The translations under genes were made by a program, and so were the position numbers. The notes under the pieces are model-generated. The model worked only from the letters and a program-made list of their open reading frames with translations. It ran no database searches and had not been told where the DNA came from. From Elusimicrobiota bacterium (lineage in GTDB: Bacteria; Elusimicrobiota; Elusimicrobia; UBA1565; UBA9628), in NCBI GenBank assembly GCA_003452935.1, contig DMMY01000025.1, positions 62,001 through 126,000 on the forward strand: a DNA stretch of 64,000 nucleotides. The letters run 5' to 3'. Within the stretch, counting starts at the first letter, position 1, and the number at the start of each line of letters is the position of its first letter. Shown piece by piece: positions 24,779 to 33,420 of the stretch.

Positions 24779-26428
24779 TCAGCGTCCGGCCAGCGATATC
24801 TGGCGGTAGAAGTCGTTGCCCTTGTCGTCGACCAGGATGAAGGCCGGAAAATCTTCCACGTCGATGGCGTAGACCGCTTCCATGCCCAGTTCCGGATATT
24901 CGATGAGCTCGGCTTTCTTGATGTTTTTATCCGCCAGGATCGCGGCCGGTCCGCCGATGGAGCCCAGGTAAAAGCCGCCGTGCTTTTGGCATGCGTCGGT
25001 CACGGTCTGGCTGCGGTTGCCCTTGGCGATCATGATCAAGGACGCGCCCTGGGCTTGCAGAAGCTCCACGTAGGAATCCATGCGGCCGGCCGTGGTCGGG
25101 CCGAAGGAGCCGGCCGGCTTGCCCGGGGGCGTCTTGGCCGGGCCGGCGTAATAGACCGGATGGTCCTTCAAATACCGAGGCAGGCCCGCGCCGCAGTCGA
25201 GCCGCTCCTTGAATTTGGCGTGCGCCATATCGCGCGCCACGATGATGCGGCCGCTCAGCGATAGCTGGGTCGCGACCTTGTGCCGGGACAGCTCGGCGAG
25301 TATATCGGGCATGGGACGGTTGAGATCCACGCGCACGGCTTGGCCCGCGCTTTGGCCGCGGTATTGGGCCGGAATCAGGCCCTCCGGATGACGCTCCATC
25401 TCCTCGAGCCAGACGCCCTCCGCGTTGATCTTGGCGAGGATGTTCCGATCCGCGGAGCAGGACACGCCCATGCCCACCGGGCAGGACGCGCCGTGGCGGG
25501 GCAATCTTACCACGCGCACGTCATGGGCGAAATACTTGCCTCCGAATTGGGCGCCGAAACCCGAGTCCTGGGCCGCTTTCAGGAGTTCTTGCTCCAGCCC
25601 CAGGTCGCGGAAAGCGCGGCCCGAGGCATCTCCGCTGGAGGGGAGAGAATCATAATATCCGGCTGAGGCGAGTTTCACGGTTTTTAGGCAGGCCTCGGCC
25701 GAGGTTCCGCCCACCACGAAGGCCAGGTGATAAGGAGGGCAGGCGGCCGTGCCCAAGGTCTTCATCTTCTCGATGAGGAATTTCTTGAGGCCGGCGGGAT
25801 TGAGGAGCGCCTTGGTTTCCTGATAGAGGAAGGTCTTGTTGGCGGAGCCGCCGCCTTTGGCGATGAAAAGGAATTTATACTCCATGCCGGGCGCCGCGGC
25901 GAGGTCGATCTGGGCGGGGAGGTTGTTGCCGGAGTTTTTCTCCGAGTACATGTCCAGGGCTACGGTTTGGGAGTAGCGCAGGTTTTCCTCGGTGTAGGTC
26001 TTCCAGACTCCGTGGCTGAGCCACTCGGCGTCATCGACGCCGGTCCAGACCTGCTGGCCTTTCCAGGCCGCGATCGTCGCCGTGCCCGTGTCCTGGCAGA
26101 AGGGCAGCTCGAACTTGGCCGAGATCACGGAGTTTTCCAGCATGTTGAGGGCCACGAATTTGTCGTTGGCCGAGGCTTCCGGGTCCTGGAGTATGGCGGC
26201 CACCTGCCTTTGGTGCGCGGGCCGCAGCAGGAAGGAGACGTCGCGCATGGCTTCGTTGGCGAGTTGGGTCAAGACAGCGGGTTCGATCTTGAGGATGGGC
26301 TGTCCCTCGAACTTGGAAAGGCTTATGCCCTTCTTGGTCAGCAAACGGTACCGGGTCTGGTCCTGGCCCGTCTGGAAAAGGGGATGATACTGAAACGTCG
26401 ATGTCTGAGGGGCGGGCTTGGTTTTCAT
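24779..26428 (-). CDS. fumA: Class I fumarate hydratase, [4Fe-4S], FumA/FumB type
   Basis: A 549-residue enzyme that interconverts fumarate and malate. The length and order match the E. coli FumA/FumB form, with alpha and beta parts in one chain. The cluster cysteines fall at C111 (FCQDTGT), C230 (AACPPYH) and C324 (SCSAD), the same spacing as C105, C224 and C318 that I recall for FumA. Class I fumarases are oxygen-sensitive, which fits an anaerobic or microaerobic life. It runs before the P-loop protein gene and after the orphan leader protein gene (48 bases). Confidence 0.95.
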   Translation of the reverse strand: MKTKPAPQTSTFQYHPLFQTGQDQTRYRLLTKKGISLSKFEGQPILKIEPAVLTQLANEAMRDVSFLLRPAHQRQVAAILQDPEASANDKFVALNMLENSVISAKFELPFCQDTGTATIAAWKGQQVWTGVDDAEWLSHGVWKTYTEENLRYSQTVALDMYSEKNSGNNLPAQIDLAAAPGMEYKFLFIAKGGGSANKTFLYQETKALLNPAGLKKFLIEKMKTLGTAACPPYHLAFVVGGTSAEACLKTVKLASAGYYDSLPSSGDASGRAFRDLGLEQELLKAAQDSGFGAQFGGKYFAHDVRVVRLPRHGASCPVGMGVSCSADRNILAKINAEGVWLEEMERHPEGLIPAQYRGQSAGQAVRVDLNRPMPDILAELSRHKVATQLSLSGRIIVARDMAHAKFKERLDCGAGLPRYLKDHPVYYAGPAKTPPGKPAGSFGPTTAGRMDSYVELLQAQGASLIMIAKGNRSQTVTDACQKHGGFYLGSIGGPAAILADKNIKKAELIEYPELGMEAVYAIDVEDFPAFILVDDKGNDFYRQISLAGR

Positions 26429-26476
26429 TTTTCGGATTCTACAAAAAACAGGCGCGTGCTTGCCTGAGTCGAGTCC

Positions 26477-27202
26477 CTAGAAGAAGCGGGCCGCGGCCTC
26501 AATGAGCCGGCGCAGGAAACGGGAAAAGAAGCGCGTCAGGGGTTGGGCTTTTTGGGGACTCGGTCCCTGGTCCCGCATTTCGGGGATGCCGTGGATCACG
26601 CGCAACGGGTCTCTGTCGTAATAAGCTTGGGCCGCTTGGGCGATCTCCTGGCCGGCGGGGCGGGCCAGCGGGACTCCGGAGGGATGGTCTCCCGCGGGCT
26701 CGCCTGAGGGCGCGAAGCCGGTCTGCGCCGAGTCTGCGGCCGCCGCGCGCGTCAGGACGGATTCGACGCGGCTGCCCGCCGCGCTCGCGTTTTCGGCTTT
26801 GGCTTGGGAAATGTCGCCGGCTGATTCCAGCGCGGCCGCGACGTCTTCGGATAGGCCGGACACCTGCAAGGATACGGCGGCGGCCGATTCGGGGGACGGG
26901 GATAGGGCGGCGTTGGCCGAAGCCGCCGTCGGGAGCGCGGGATCCGCGATCTTTTCCGAAACGGCGATCCGTACGCGAGGGGAAAAGCCGAGCGGCGGCG
27001 ATGGCGCGAGTCGGACATTCATGCCGAGGTCCGAGCGGATCGAATTCGCGCGGAGGGCGGCGGCTGGGGCGATGGTCCCGGCGCGCAGCGTCCGGCCGGA
27101 AGATATGGCATTGGCCGCCAAGCCCGGGCTTGGAACCGCCAGGGCGGCGCCAAGGGAAACGGGGAAGAAGGTCTTTAGCCGGGAAACTCGAGACTGAACC
27201 AA
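26477..27202 (-). CDS. Orphan exported leader-like protein with cationic C-terminal helix
   Basis: A 241-residue protein with no recognisable enzyme domain. The N-terminus is a signal peptide (about 1-30, TFFPVSLGAALAVPSPGLAA), then AANAISSGRTLRAGTIAP and RLAPSPPLG, motifs close to those in the exported Lon-like protease at 56418. The middle (80-190) is Ala/Ser/Glu-rich and low in complexity. The last 20 residues (LTRFFSRFLRRLIEAAARFF) form a cationic amphipathic helix. The start is TTG at 27202 with GGAGG six bases upstream; no better start is present. Function is unknown; it could be a leader whose enzyme part was lost, or a membrane-active peptide precursor. Confidence 0.7.
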   Translation of the reverse strand: MVQSRVSRLKTFFPVSLGAALAVPSPGLAANAISSGRTLRAGTIAPAAALRANSIRSDLGMNVRLAPSPPLGFSPRVRIAVSEKIADPALPTAASANAALSPSPESAAAVSLQVSGLSEDVAAALESAGDISQAKAENASAAGSRVESVLTRAAAADSAQTGFAPSGEPAGDHPSGVPLARPAGQEIAQAAQAYYDRDPLRVIHGIPEMRDQGPSPQKAQPLTRFFSRFLRRLIEAAARFF

Positions 27203-27333
27203 GATAAACCTCCGATTGTTCGTCTCTATTTTATAAATTTTTCCTGGCTTGGCGTATGGGCCTGCGGGGCATTGCGGCGAGGGAATAAGACCCAGGGAAA
27301 CATGGGCCCCGGCGCAGGCCTGGGGCCTGGAAG

Positions 27334-28278
27334 TTACGGGACTATATGAGTGCCCGTCTTGCCGGCCACGGCCAGTTCCAGATGCCCGGGATCGGTGATG
27401 ACGGCTTGCTTGCCGCCCCCTTCCAGGAAGTCCACGATGGCCTGGATCTTGGGCAGCATGCTGCCGGGCTTGAAATGGCCTTCGGCGATGTATTTTTTTG
27501 CCTCCGCCAAGGTCATGCGGTCCAGGGTTTTCTGGTCGGGCTTGCCGAAGTTGAGGCAGACTTTCTCGACCGCCGTGGAGATGATGAGAATGTCCGCGTT
27601 GATCCGGCGGGCCAGGAGGCTGGAGGCCAGGTCCTTATCGATGACCGCGGCCGCTCCGGAGAGGTTTCCTTGACCGTCCTGGACCACGGCGATCCCGCCT
27701 CCGCCCGCGGCCACCACCACGAATCCGGCGTCGAGCAGCCGTTTGATGGCCGCCAGCTCCAGTATCTTTTTCGGCGCCGGGGAGGCGACCACGCGGCGCC
27801 ACCCGCGGCCCGCGTCCTCGACCACGTTCCAGTTGTCCTGGCTCCGGCGCTCTTCGGCCTCCTTTTGCGACATGAAGGAGCCTATGGGTTTGTCGGGCTT
27901 CTTGAAGGCGGGGTCGTCTTGATCCACCAAGACTTGGGTGACGATCGTGGCCGAGGTCTTCTCGAGACCCAGCCGGCGGAATTCGTTGTGCAGGGCTCTC
28001 TGGATGTGATAGCCGAGAGCCCCTTGGGTGTCGGCCACGCAGGAGTCGAGCGGCACCATGTGCAGCTCGCGCGCGGCCAGCTCCGAGCGGCGCAAGATGA
28101 AGCCCACCTGCGGTCCGTTGCCGTGGGTGATGACCAGGTTCAGGCTCGAGCGCTTGAGCATGGCCGCTATGTGGCCGCAGGTCTGGGCGCAGGCCTGGTA
28201 CTGGTCGGGCACGGTCTGGTGCTCCTTGTCCGTGATGAGGGAGTTGCCGCCGATCGCGATCACCGCTGTCTGGGCCAT
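27334..28278 (-). CDS. arcC: Carbamate kinase
   Basis: A 314-residue amino-acid-kinase-fold enzyme that in catabolism turns carbamoyl phosphate and ADP into ATP, CO2 and ammonia. Family signatures are clear: VIAIGGNSL near the start, ITHGNGPQVG, VVAAGGGGIAV and the DKDLASSLLA loop. The ATG at 28278 has GGAGGAA upstream; a frame reaching 28335 adds 19 residues over the intergenic gap. It lies 25 bases after an aspartate carbamoyltransferase-like gene, so carbamoyl phosphate made or used by that enzyme may pass to it. Confidence 0.95.
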   Translation of the reverse strand: MAQTAVIAIGGNSLITDKEHQTVPDQYQACAQTCGHIAAMLKRSSLNLVITHGNGPQVGFILRRSELAARELHMVPLDSCVADTQGALGYHIQRALHNEFRRLGLEKTSATIVTQVLVDQDDPAFKKPDKPIGSFMSQKEAEERRSQDNWNVVEDAGRGWRRVVASPAPKKILELAAIKRLLDAGFVVVAAGGGGIAVVQDGQGNLSGAAAVIDKDLASSLLARRINADILIISTAVEKVCLNFGKPDQKTLDRMTLAEAKKYIAEGHFKPGSMLPKIQAIVDFLEGGGKQAVITDPGHLELAVAGKTGTHIVP

Positions 28279-28303
28279 GCGAAGTTCCTCCGGAAAAATG
28301 AAG

Positions 28304-29377
28304 TTATCGACCCGGCTCGGGGATGTCCCCGTCAACGCCGAAGATGTAGGCGATGAGCGCGGCCCGGGCCCACATGCCGTTGCGCTCCTGGCGCCAATAG
28401 ACGGCGCGATCGTCCTCGTCCACGGAGAGCTCGATTTCGTGGCGGCGCGGCAAGGGGTGCATGATGATGGCGCTGGGCTTGATGACCTTGAGGTGCTCGG
28501 CTTTGAAGTGAAACTTGGCGTAATCCACGCCCCGGGACTCGCCGCGCACGTCGTGTTCGTCCTGGATTCTGGTCATGTAAATGGCGTCCGCGCCGATCAT
28601 GGCCGAGGCGAAGTCCTCGGTTTCTTGGTAGGGGATATCGTGGCGTCTGAGGAACTCCAGGATGTCGGCTTCCATGCGCAGTTCAGGGGGGGAGACGAAG
28701 GTCAGGCTGACTCCGCGGTAATTCTTCATGAGGTAGGAAAGCGAGCGCACGGTCCGTCCGCGCTTGAGGTCTCCCACCATGACCAAACGCTTGTCGTCCA
28801 CGCCGCCGGGCAAGCTGCGATGGAGGGTATAAACGTCGAGCAGGGCCTGGGTGGGGTGCTGGTCCTTGCCCGAACCGCCGTTGACGACCGGGACGGGCCG
28901 CTTGGCGCGGTTCATGACCCAGGCGGTCTTTTCCACGAACCCGGGGGCCGGGTGGCGCATGATGATGATATCCACGTAGCTGGAGAAGGTGCGCACCGTA
29001 TCCTCCGGGGACTCGCCCTTGATCTCGGAGGAGGTGGTCGTGTCCCGTATTTCCGAGGTCTTGAGGCCCAGGATGTGGCAGGCGTTGAGAAACGACAGGA
29101 ATGTCCTAGTCGAGGGCTGCACGAAATAGAGCATGGCGCGCTTGTGGGCCAAGAGCCGGGCCACGGCCGCGGCGCCTTCCGGCGTGCCGGTGACCTGGCG
29201 CAGGCGGTCCGCCACGGTGAAGAGATGGTCGAGGAGCTTGCGATCGAATTGCTGGGAAAAAAGGCAGTCGTAAAGCCGGCCTTCCCGGGAGAAGAAAGGC
29301 GCCTTTTGGGAAATGTCCGTCGCGTGGAATTCATCCCAGTTGCGGCTCACTTCGGTCATGAGCGCGGTCCTCTTCAT
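28304..29377 (-). CDS. pyrB: Aspartate carbamoyltransferase-like enzyme
   Basis: A 357-residue transcarbamylase. Carbamoyl-phosphate motifs are STRT (89-92) and HPTQALLD (174-181); the C-terminal HPLPRR (307-312) and VGDLKRGRTVRSL (201-213) match aspartate carbamoyltransferases. It is some 40-50 residues longer than bacterial PyrB, with an extended N-terminus. No pyrI or other pyrimidine gene adjoins; instead carbamate kinase follows 25 bases later, which hints at a catabolic use. The ATG at 29377 has AAGGGGG upstream. Substrate (aspartate or another amine) is not settled by sequence. Confidence 0.88.
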   Translation of the reverse strand: MKRTALMTEVSRNWDEFHATDISQKAPFFSREGRLYDCLFSQQFDRKLLDHLFTVADRLRQVTGTPEGAAAVARLLAHKRAMLYFVQPSTRTFLSFLNACHILGLKTSEIRDTTTSSEIKGESPEDTVRTFSSYVDIIIMRHPAPGFVEKTAWVMNRAKRPVPVVNGGSGKDQHPTQALLDVYTLHRSLPGGVDDKRLVMVGDLKRGRTVRSLSYLMKNYRGVSLTFVSPPELRMEADILEFLRRHDIPYQETEDFASAMIGADAIYMTRIQDEHDVRGESRGVDYAKFHFKAEHLKVIKPSAIIMHPLPRRHEIELSVDEDDRAVYWRQERNGMWARAALIAYIFGVDGDIPEPGR

Positions 29378-29450
29378 GGTGCCCCCTTTCAAAGTCAAAG
29401 CCGCCGCTATTTTATTAAATTGGGCGGCCCTGCGGCTCGGGAGGCGCCAG

Positions 29451-32400
29451 TCAGGCGCCGCGGGGAGAATTGCGGCGGTCTCTTTCTCCGAGGCTGGCGC
29501 GCACCACCCGGAGAAAGTCCGTGCGCAAAAACGGTTTGGCCAGGAGCGGCGCCCCGAGCCGGTCGACTTCCGCGGCCAGGGGGGCATTGAGCACGTCTCC
29601 CGTGACGATGATGCAATCGGGCGCGCAGTCCAGCCGCCGGGCCGCGTGCAGCAGCTCCGTGCCGCGGGCCTGGCCCAGATCCAAATCGATGATGGCCAGA
29701 TCAAAGGCGCCTTGGCCGAGCTTGCGCCGCGCCTCTTCTATTTCCAGGGCGGCTTCGGCGATGCACCCGTCTTCCCGCAGCAGGCGCATCATGAGCACGA
29801 CCAGGTCCGGCTCATCGTCTACGACCAGGACGCGCCGGCCCTGAATCTGGGGGGGCAGCCCCAATTGGGGCGTCGCGGCCGGGATGCCCTCGGGACAGGG
29901 CGGTAAAGCCAGCACGAACATGGCTCCGCCCTGCGCTCCTTCTTCGTAGCGCAAGGTTCCCCCGTGCTCCGCCGTTAGTTGACGGGAGACCGAGAGTCCC
30001 AGCCCTGTTCCCGTGCCGACGGGCTTGGATGTGTAGAACGGGTCGAAGATTTTGTCGCGCAGTTCCGGCGGGACGCCGGGGCCGGTGTCCTCCACGATCA
30101 GCTCGCAGTTCTGGGGCGAACGGCGAGTCCTCAGATGGATGGCCCGCGGGCCAAGCCGCCCCTTGAGGGCGTCGCAGGAGTTGCTGATCAGATTTACGAG
30201 TATCTGCTGGATGGAGTGGAAGTTCCCGGCCACGAAGGGCGTCTGGGGGTCCAGCGACACCTCGAGATCGATTCCCTCGGTTTTGACGATCCGATATTCG
30301 AAAAGGGCGATCGTGGCCTGGGTGATCTCGTTGAGGGACAGCTTGTGCCGTACGGTCTTCTCCTTGCGCACGAACAGCAGGAGGCCTTGAACGATATCGC
30401 GGCAGCGCAGAGCGCTGTGGTAGAGGTGGCGCAGGTCCTCGCGCTCCTCGGTTTGGAGAGGCAGGTCCCTGAGCAGTTCGGCGAAGCCCGTCACCGCGGC
30501 GAGGGGATTGTTAAGCTCGTGGGCGACTCCCGCGATGAGGTTGCCCACCGCGGAGAGCTTTTCCGCCTGGAGAAGCTGGGCGCGCATGCGCTTTTTCTCG
30601 GTTTCGTCCTCCATGACCACGAACCATTCGCGCGCCGAGCGCGGGCCGGCGTCTTGTCCGGACCAACTGACGGTCAGATCGAGCCGCCGGCCGTCCCGGG
30701 TCTGCCCCGTGATCTCGGCTTGTCGCACCGAGCCGGTGGTTTCGACTTGCCGGGCTAGCAGCTTGTAGGTCTGCTCTTCGAAAAGGAAGGCCAGGGTGCG
30801 TCCGTAGGCTTCCGTGGGCTGATAGCCGAAGAGCGTCTCGGCGCGCCGATTCCAGAGAGTGATGCGCAGGTTCTGATCCAGGCCTACGACGGCGTAAGGG
30901 GAATTCTCCACGGCCGTGCGGTAGCGGGCTTCGGACTGGACGATGGCGTCCCAGAGCTGGGTGTTTTCGATGGCGAGCCCGGCCTCGGCGCAGAAGAGGG
31001 AGAGTCCGCGCTTTTGCTGATCGCTGATCGGCCGGCCGGTGAGGTGATGGTCGACGTAAACGATGCCCAACGCGCCGCTGCGCCCGGCGAGCGGGGCCAG
31101 GCAGAAGGCCGGCGCCCAATGCTCCAGCAGGGCGCTGTCCCGGCAGCGCTGGTCTTTGGAAGCGTCGGTCACCTGGATCGCCGTCCCATTCCTGGCGGTC
31201 ACGGCCAGGATGTCGCTGGATTCCAGGGAAATTTTCTGTCCCAGGATGGCGCCGTCGTCGAAAGAGGGGGCATCCTTGCGATAGGTGCATTCCCCAACGA
31301 TCCGGCTCTTGTCCGTCTCGATCCAGAAGAGGTGGCCCCGGTCGAAGCCCAGCCCGTTGACCGCGGCCTCCAGGCAGGCCCGGCCGACCTCGCGCAGGCC
31401 TCCGTGGTGGACGATGAATTCGTTCATCCGCTGCAGGGAGGTCAGCTCGCGCACGCGCCTTTCCAGATCCTGAGTGCGGTGCTCGAGGCTGTCGGCCATG
31501 GAATTGAAGGACTCGGCCAGGGCGGCGGTCTCCTCGGGGTGGCCGATGCGCACGCGCACGCGCAGGTCCCCGGCGGCGTAGCTGCGCGCGGCGTCGGCCA
31601 GGACGTAGAGGGGCGCGAGGAGCACCCGCACCTGGCGCGTGATGACGAAGATGAGCAGCAGGGCGGTGCCGACGCAGAGCAGGAGGGTCGCGGTGCCGAT
31701 CCAGCGCAGGCTTTCTAGAAACTCGGTGCGGCGCACGGTCGTCACGATGGCCCAGGGCGTGGCGGGCACGATCGCGGAGGCGATGACGAGATCTCCGTAT
31801 TGGCGGGGAGATGCCCGCGGGGCGTAAAGCGCCGGGCGCGCGGAAAGATAGCTGCGCGTGGATCGGCCCATGTGCAGGCGCCCGAGAGCGTCGTAGATAG
31901 GGGCCAAGCTGCAGTCGAACAATACGGCTCCGCGCAAGGCGCCGGCGGGATCAAAGACGCCCATTGTGTAGCGGATGATGGGAGCCTTATGCCAGGCAAC
32001 GCGATGAATGCCGGACGTGCGCCGTTTGCCCGGCTGCAAGCCCTTCAATTCCAGCGTCAGCGTCGAGTCTGTATGGGCCGGCTCGGGGGCGACGATGCGT
32101 TGGTCCATGACTCGGCAGAGCTCCCTGCCGGCAGCGTTGACGTAGCTGATATGGGGATAGACTTTCGCTCTGCGCGCGAAGTCCAACAGCATGTTTTCGA
32201 TCTCGCGGCGATAGACCTCGGCTTCCTCGGAGAGGCCGTACTCGATGTTGAGGTAATGATCCTTGAATAGGGGGGAATGGCTGATCGTGGTGAGGTCGTT
32301 GTGCCGCTGCTCGAAGAAGGACTTGGCCTGGAGCGAGGAAGTGTCCGAGAGAGATTGGATTCCCTCCTCCAGATGGCGCATGATGACTGATCGCGCGATA

Positions 32401-32492
32401 AAATAGGTGGAGGCCGGCCCCGCGATGGTGGCGGCGATCGTCAGGGGGATGATCCATAATAGCAACCGGACGGAGAGAGAGTTATATCTCAT
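29451..32492 (-). CDS. Large membrane hybrid sensor histidine kinase
   Basis: A 1013-residue kinase. Order: membrane helix (10-32), periplasmic Cache-like sensor (33-260), membrane helix (264-286), HAMP (286-338), GAF (365-512), PAS (518-632), HisKA with H658 (GVAHELNNPL), HATPase (about 755-865, GTGTGLGLSVS) and a C-terminal receiver (about 885-1005, VVDDEPD and AIIDLDL). It should sense a small periplasmic ligand plus internal cues and pass phosphate to its own receiver and on. The ATG at 32492 begins just before the first helix; the longer frame to 32546 has no reason. No separate response regulator adjoins. Confidence 0.93.
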   Translation of the reverse strand: MRYNSLSVRLLLWIIPLTIAATIAGPASTYFIARSVIMRHLEEGIQSLSDTSSLQAKSFFEQRHNDLTTISHSPLFKDHYLNIEYGLSEEAEVYRREIENMLLDFARRAKVYPHISYVNAAGRELCRVMDQRIVAPEPAHTDSTLTLELKGLQPGKRRTSGIHRVAWHKAPIIRYTMGVFDPAGALRGAVLFDCSLAPIYDALGRLHMGRSTRSYLSARPALYAPRASPRQYGDLVIASAIVPATPWAIVTTVRRTEFLESLRWIGTATLLLCVGTALLLIFVITRQVRVLLAPLYVLADAARSYAAGDLRVRVRIGHPEETAALAESFNSMADSLEHRTQDLERRVRELTSLQRMNEFIVHHGGLREVGRACLEAAVNGLGFDRGHLFWIETDKSRIVGECTYRKDAPSFDDGAILGQKISLESSDILAVTARNGTAIQVTDASKDQRCRDSALLEHWAPAFCLAPLAGRSGALGIVYVDHHLTGRPISDQQKRGLSLFCAEAGLAIENTQLWDAIVQSEARYRTAVENSPYAVVGLDQNLRITLWNRRAETLFGYQPTEAYGRTLAFLFEEQTYKLLARQVETTGSVRQAEITGQTRDGRRLDLTVSWSGQDAGPRSAREWFVVMEDETEKKRMRAQLLQAEKLSAVGNLIAGVAHELNNPLAAVTGFAELLRDLPLQTEEREDLRHLYHSALRCRDIVQGLLLFVRKEKTVRHKLSLNEITQATIALFEYRIVKTEGIDLEVSLDPQTPFVAGNFHSIQQILVNLISNSCDALKGRLGPRAIHLRTRRSPQNCELIVEDTGPGVPPELRDKIFDPFYTSKPVGTGTGLGLSVSRQLTAEHGGTLRYEEGAQGGAMFVLALPPCPEGIPAATPQLGLPPQIQGRRVLVVDDEPDLVVLMMRLLREDGCIAEAALEIEEARRKLGQGAFDLAIIDLDLGQARGTELLHAARRLDCAPDCIIVTGDVLNAPLAAEVDRLGAPLLAKPFLRTDFLRVVRASLGERDRRNSPRGA

Positions 32493-32640
32493 GGTCGTCT
32501 CGGAGCCAAGCCCGCATAGTGTAGGCCGTGAAATCTGTTTTGGCAATGGGCCGCGGCATGTCGATCATTTCATGGGCGCGGCGGGAGGAAAATTTCGCAG
32601 CCTCGCTGGAGGGATTGTAAGGCCTGGAGCGCGGGCATGC

Positions 32641-33420
32641 TCAATATCTGAGTCGGCGTAGAGGCGGCCGGGAAGCTCCATAAACGGCGTAACAGAAATG
32701 CCGCCAATGGCATTCAGGCTCCTGGAATCCGCATCGACGCAGCCATGCGAGTATGTCTCCCAGGACCGCCGGATTATCGCCTTCCGCCTCCTTGGTGTTT
32801 ATATGCTGTTGCCAGGCGGTCTTCATGTCTTGAGTCCGGCCCGCAGAGCCGGACATGTGCCGCATCCGAAACTCGACCCAGAGTTCCTCATAGCGCCGCT
32901 GCAGGGCGGTATGAGGAGAAAGCACGTAGTCGGCCACGACGAGACGGCCTTCCGGAGCGAGCCAGGATTTTATTTTTCCAAATAAGGCTTGGAGGGCCGC
33001 GTGGTCCATATGGTGCAGGGCAAATGATGATAGGACCAGGTCGAAGCCCCCATCACGGGCCGGGTTGGCGAGGTTGGCGGGTATCTCCTCGAAAGGACAG
33101 CGGAAGAGATGCAGCCGATTGGAGAATTCCGTGAGCTTGCGTTGGGCTTGCGCCAGCATGTGGCGGGAGCCGTCGATGCCCCAAAGATCCGCGTGCGGGA
33201 AACGACGCAGGACCATCTTGGTCAGGATGCCGGTTCCTGTGCCGAGTTCCAGCACCCGGCTCGGCTGCCAGCCGGGCCTAGTCGACATGTCCACGACGGC
33301 CTGCAAGGCATCGGCGTGCTTCATGGCGGATTGTTGGATGAAGCGGTCGTATTCCGCGGCGCGGCGGCCCGTGTAAACGTCCTTCCAGCGGGCCTGACGT
33401 TTTGTCGAGTGTTTGGTCAT
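32641..33420 (-). CDS. Class I SAM-dependent methyltransferase
   Basis: A 259-residue methyltransferase. The SAM loop VLELGTGTG (55-63), the acid in LWGIDGS and the post-motif FDLVLSSFALHHM are typical of the Methyltransf_12/25 group. It acts on a small molecule or peptide that cannot be named. Its start overlaps the stop of the solute-binding protein gene by four bases, so it is the last gene of a coupled operon of HTH-receiver, ThDP enzyme, binding protein and methyltransferase. That suggests it modifies something imported or made by that set. Confidence 0.88.
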   Translation of the reverse strand: MTKHSTKRQARWKDVYTGRRAAEYDRFIQQSAMKHADALQAVVDMSTRPGWQPSRVLELGTGTGILTKMVLRRFPHADLWGIDGSRHMLAQAQRKLTEFSNRLHLFRCPFEEIPANLANPARDGGFDLVLSSFALHHMDHAALQALFGKIKSWLAPEGRLVVADYVLSPHTALQRRYEELWVEFRMRHMSGSAGRTQDMKTAWQQHINTKEAEGDNPAVLGDILAWLRRCGFQEPECHWRHFCYAVYGASRPPLRRLRY

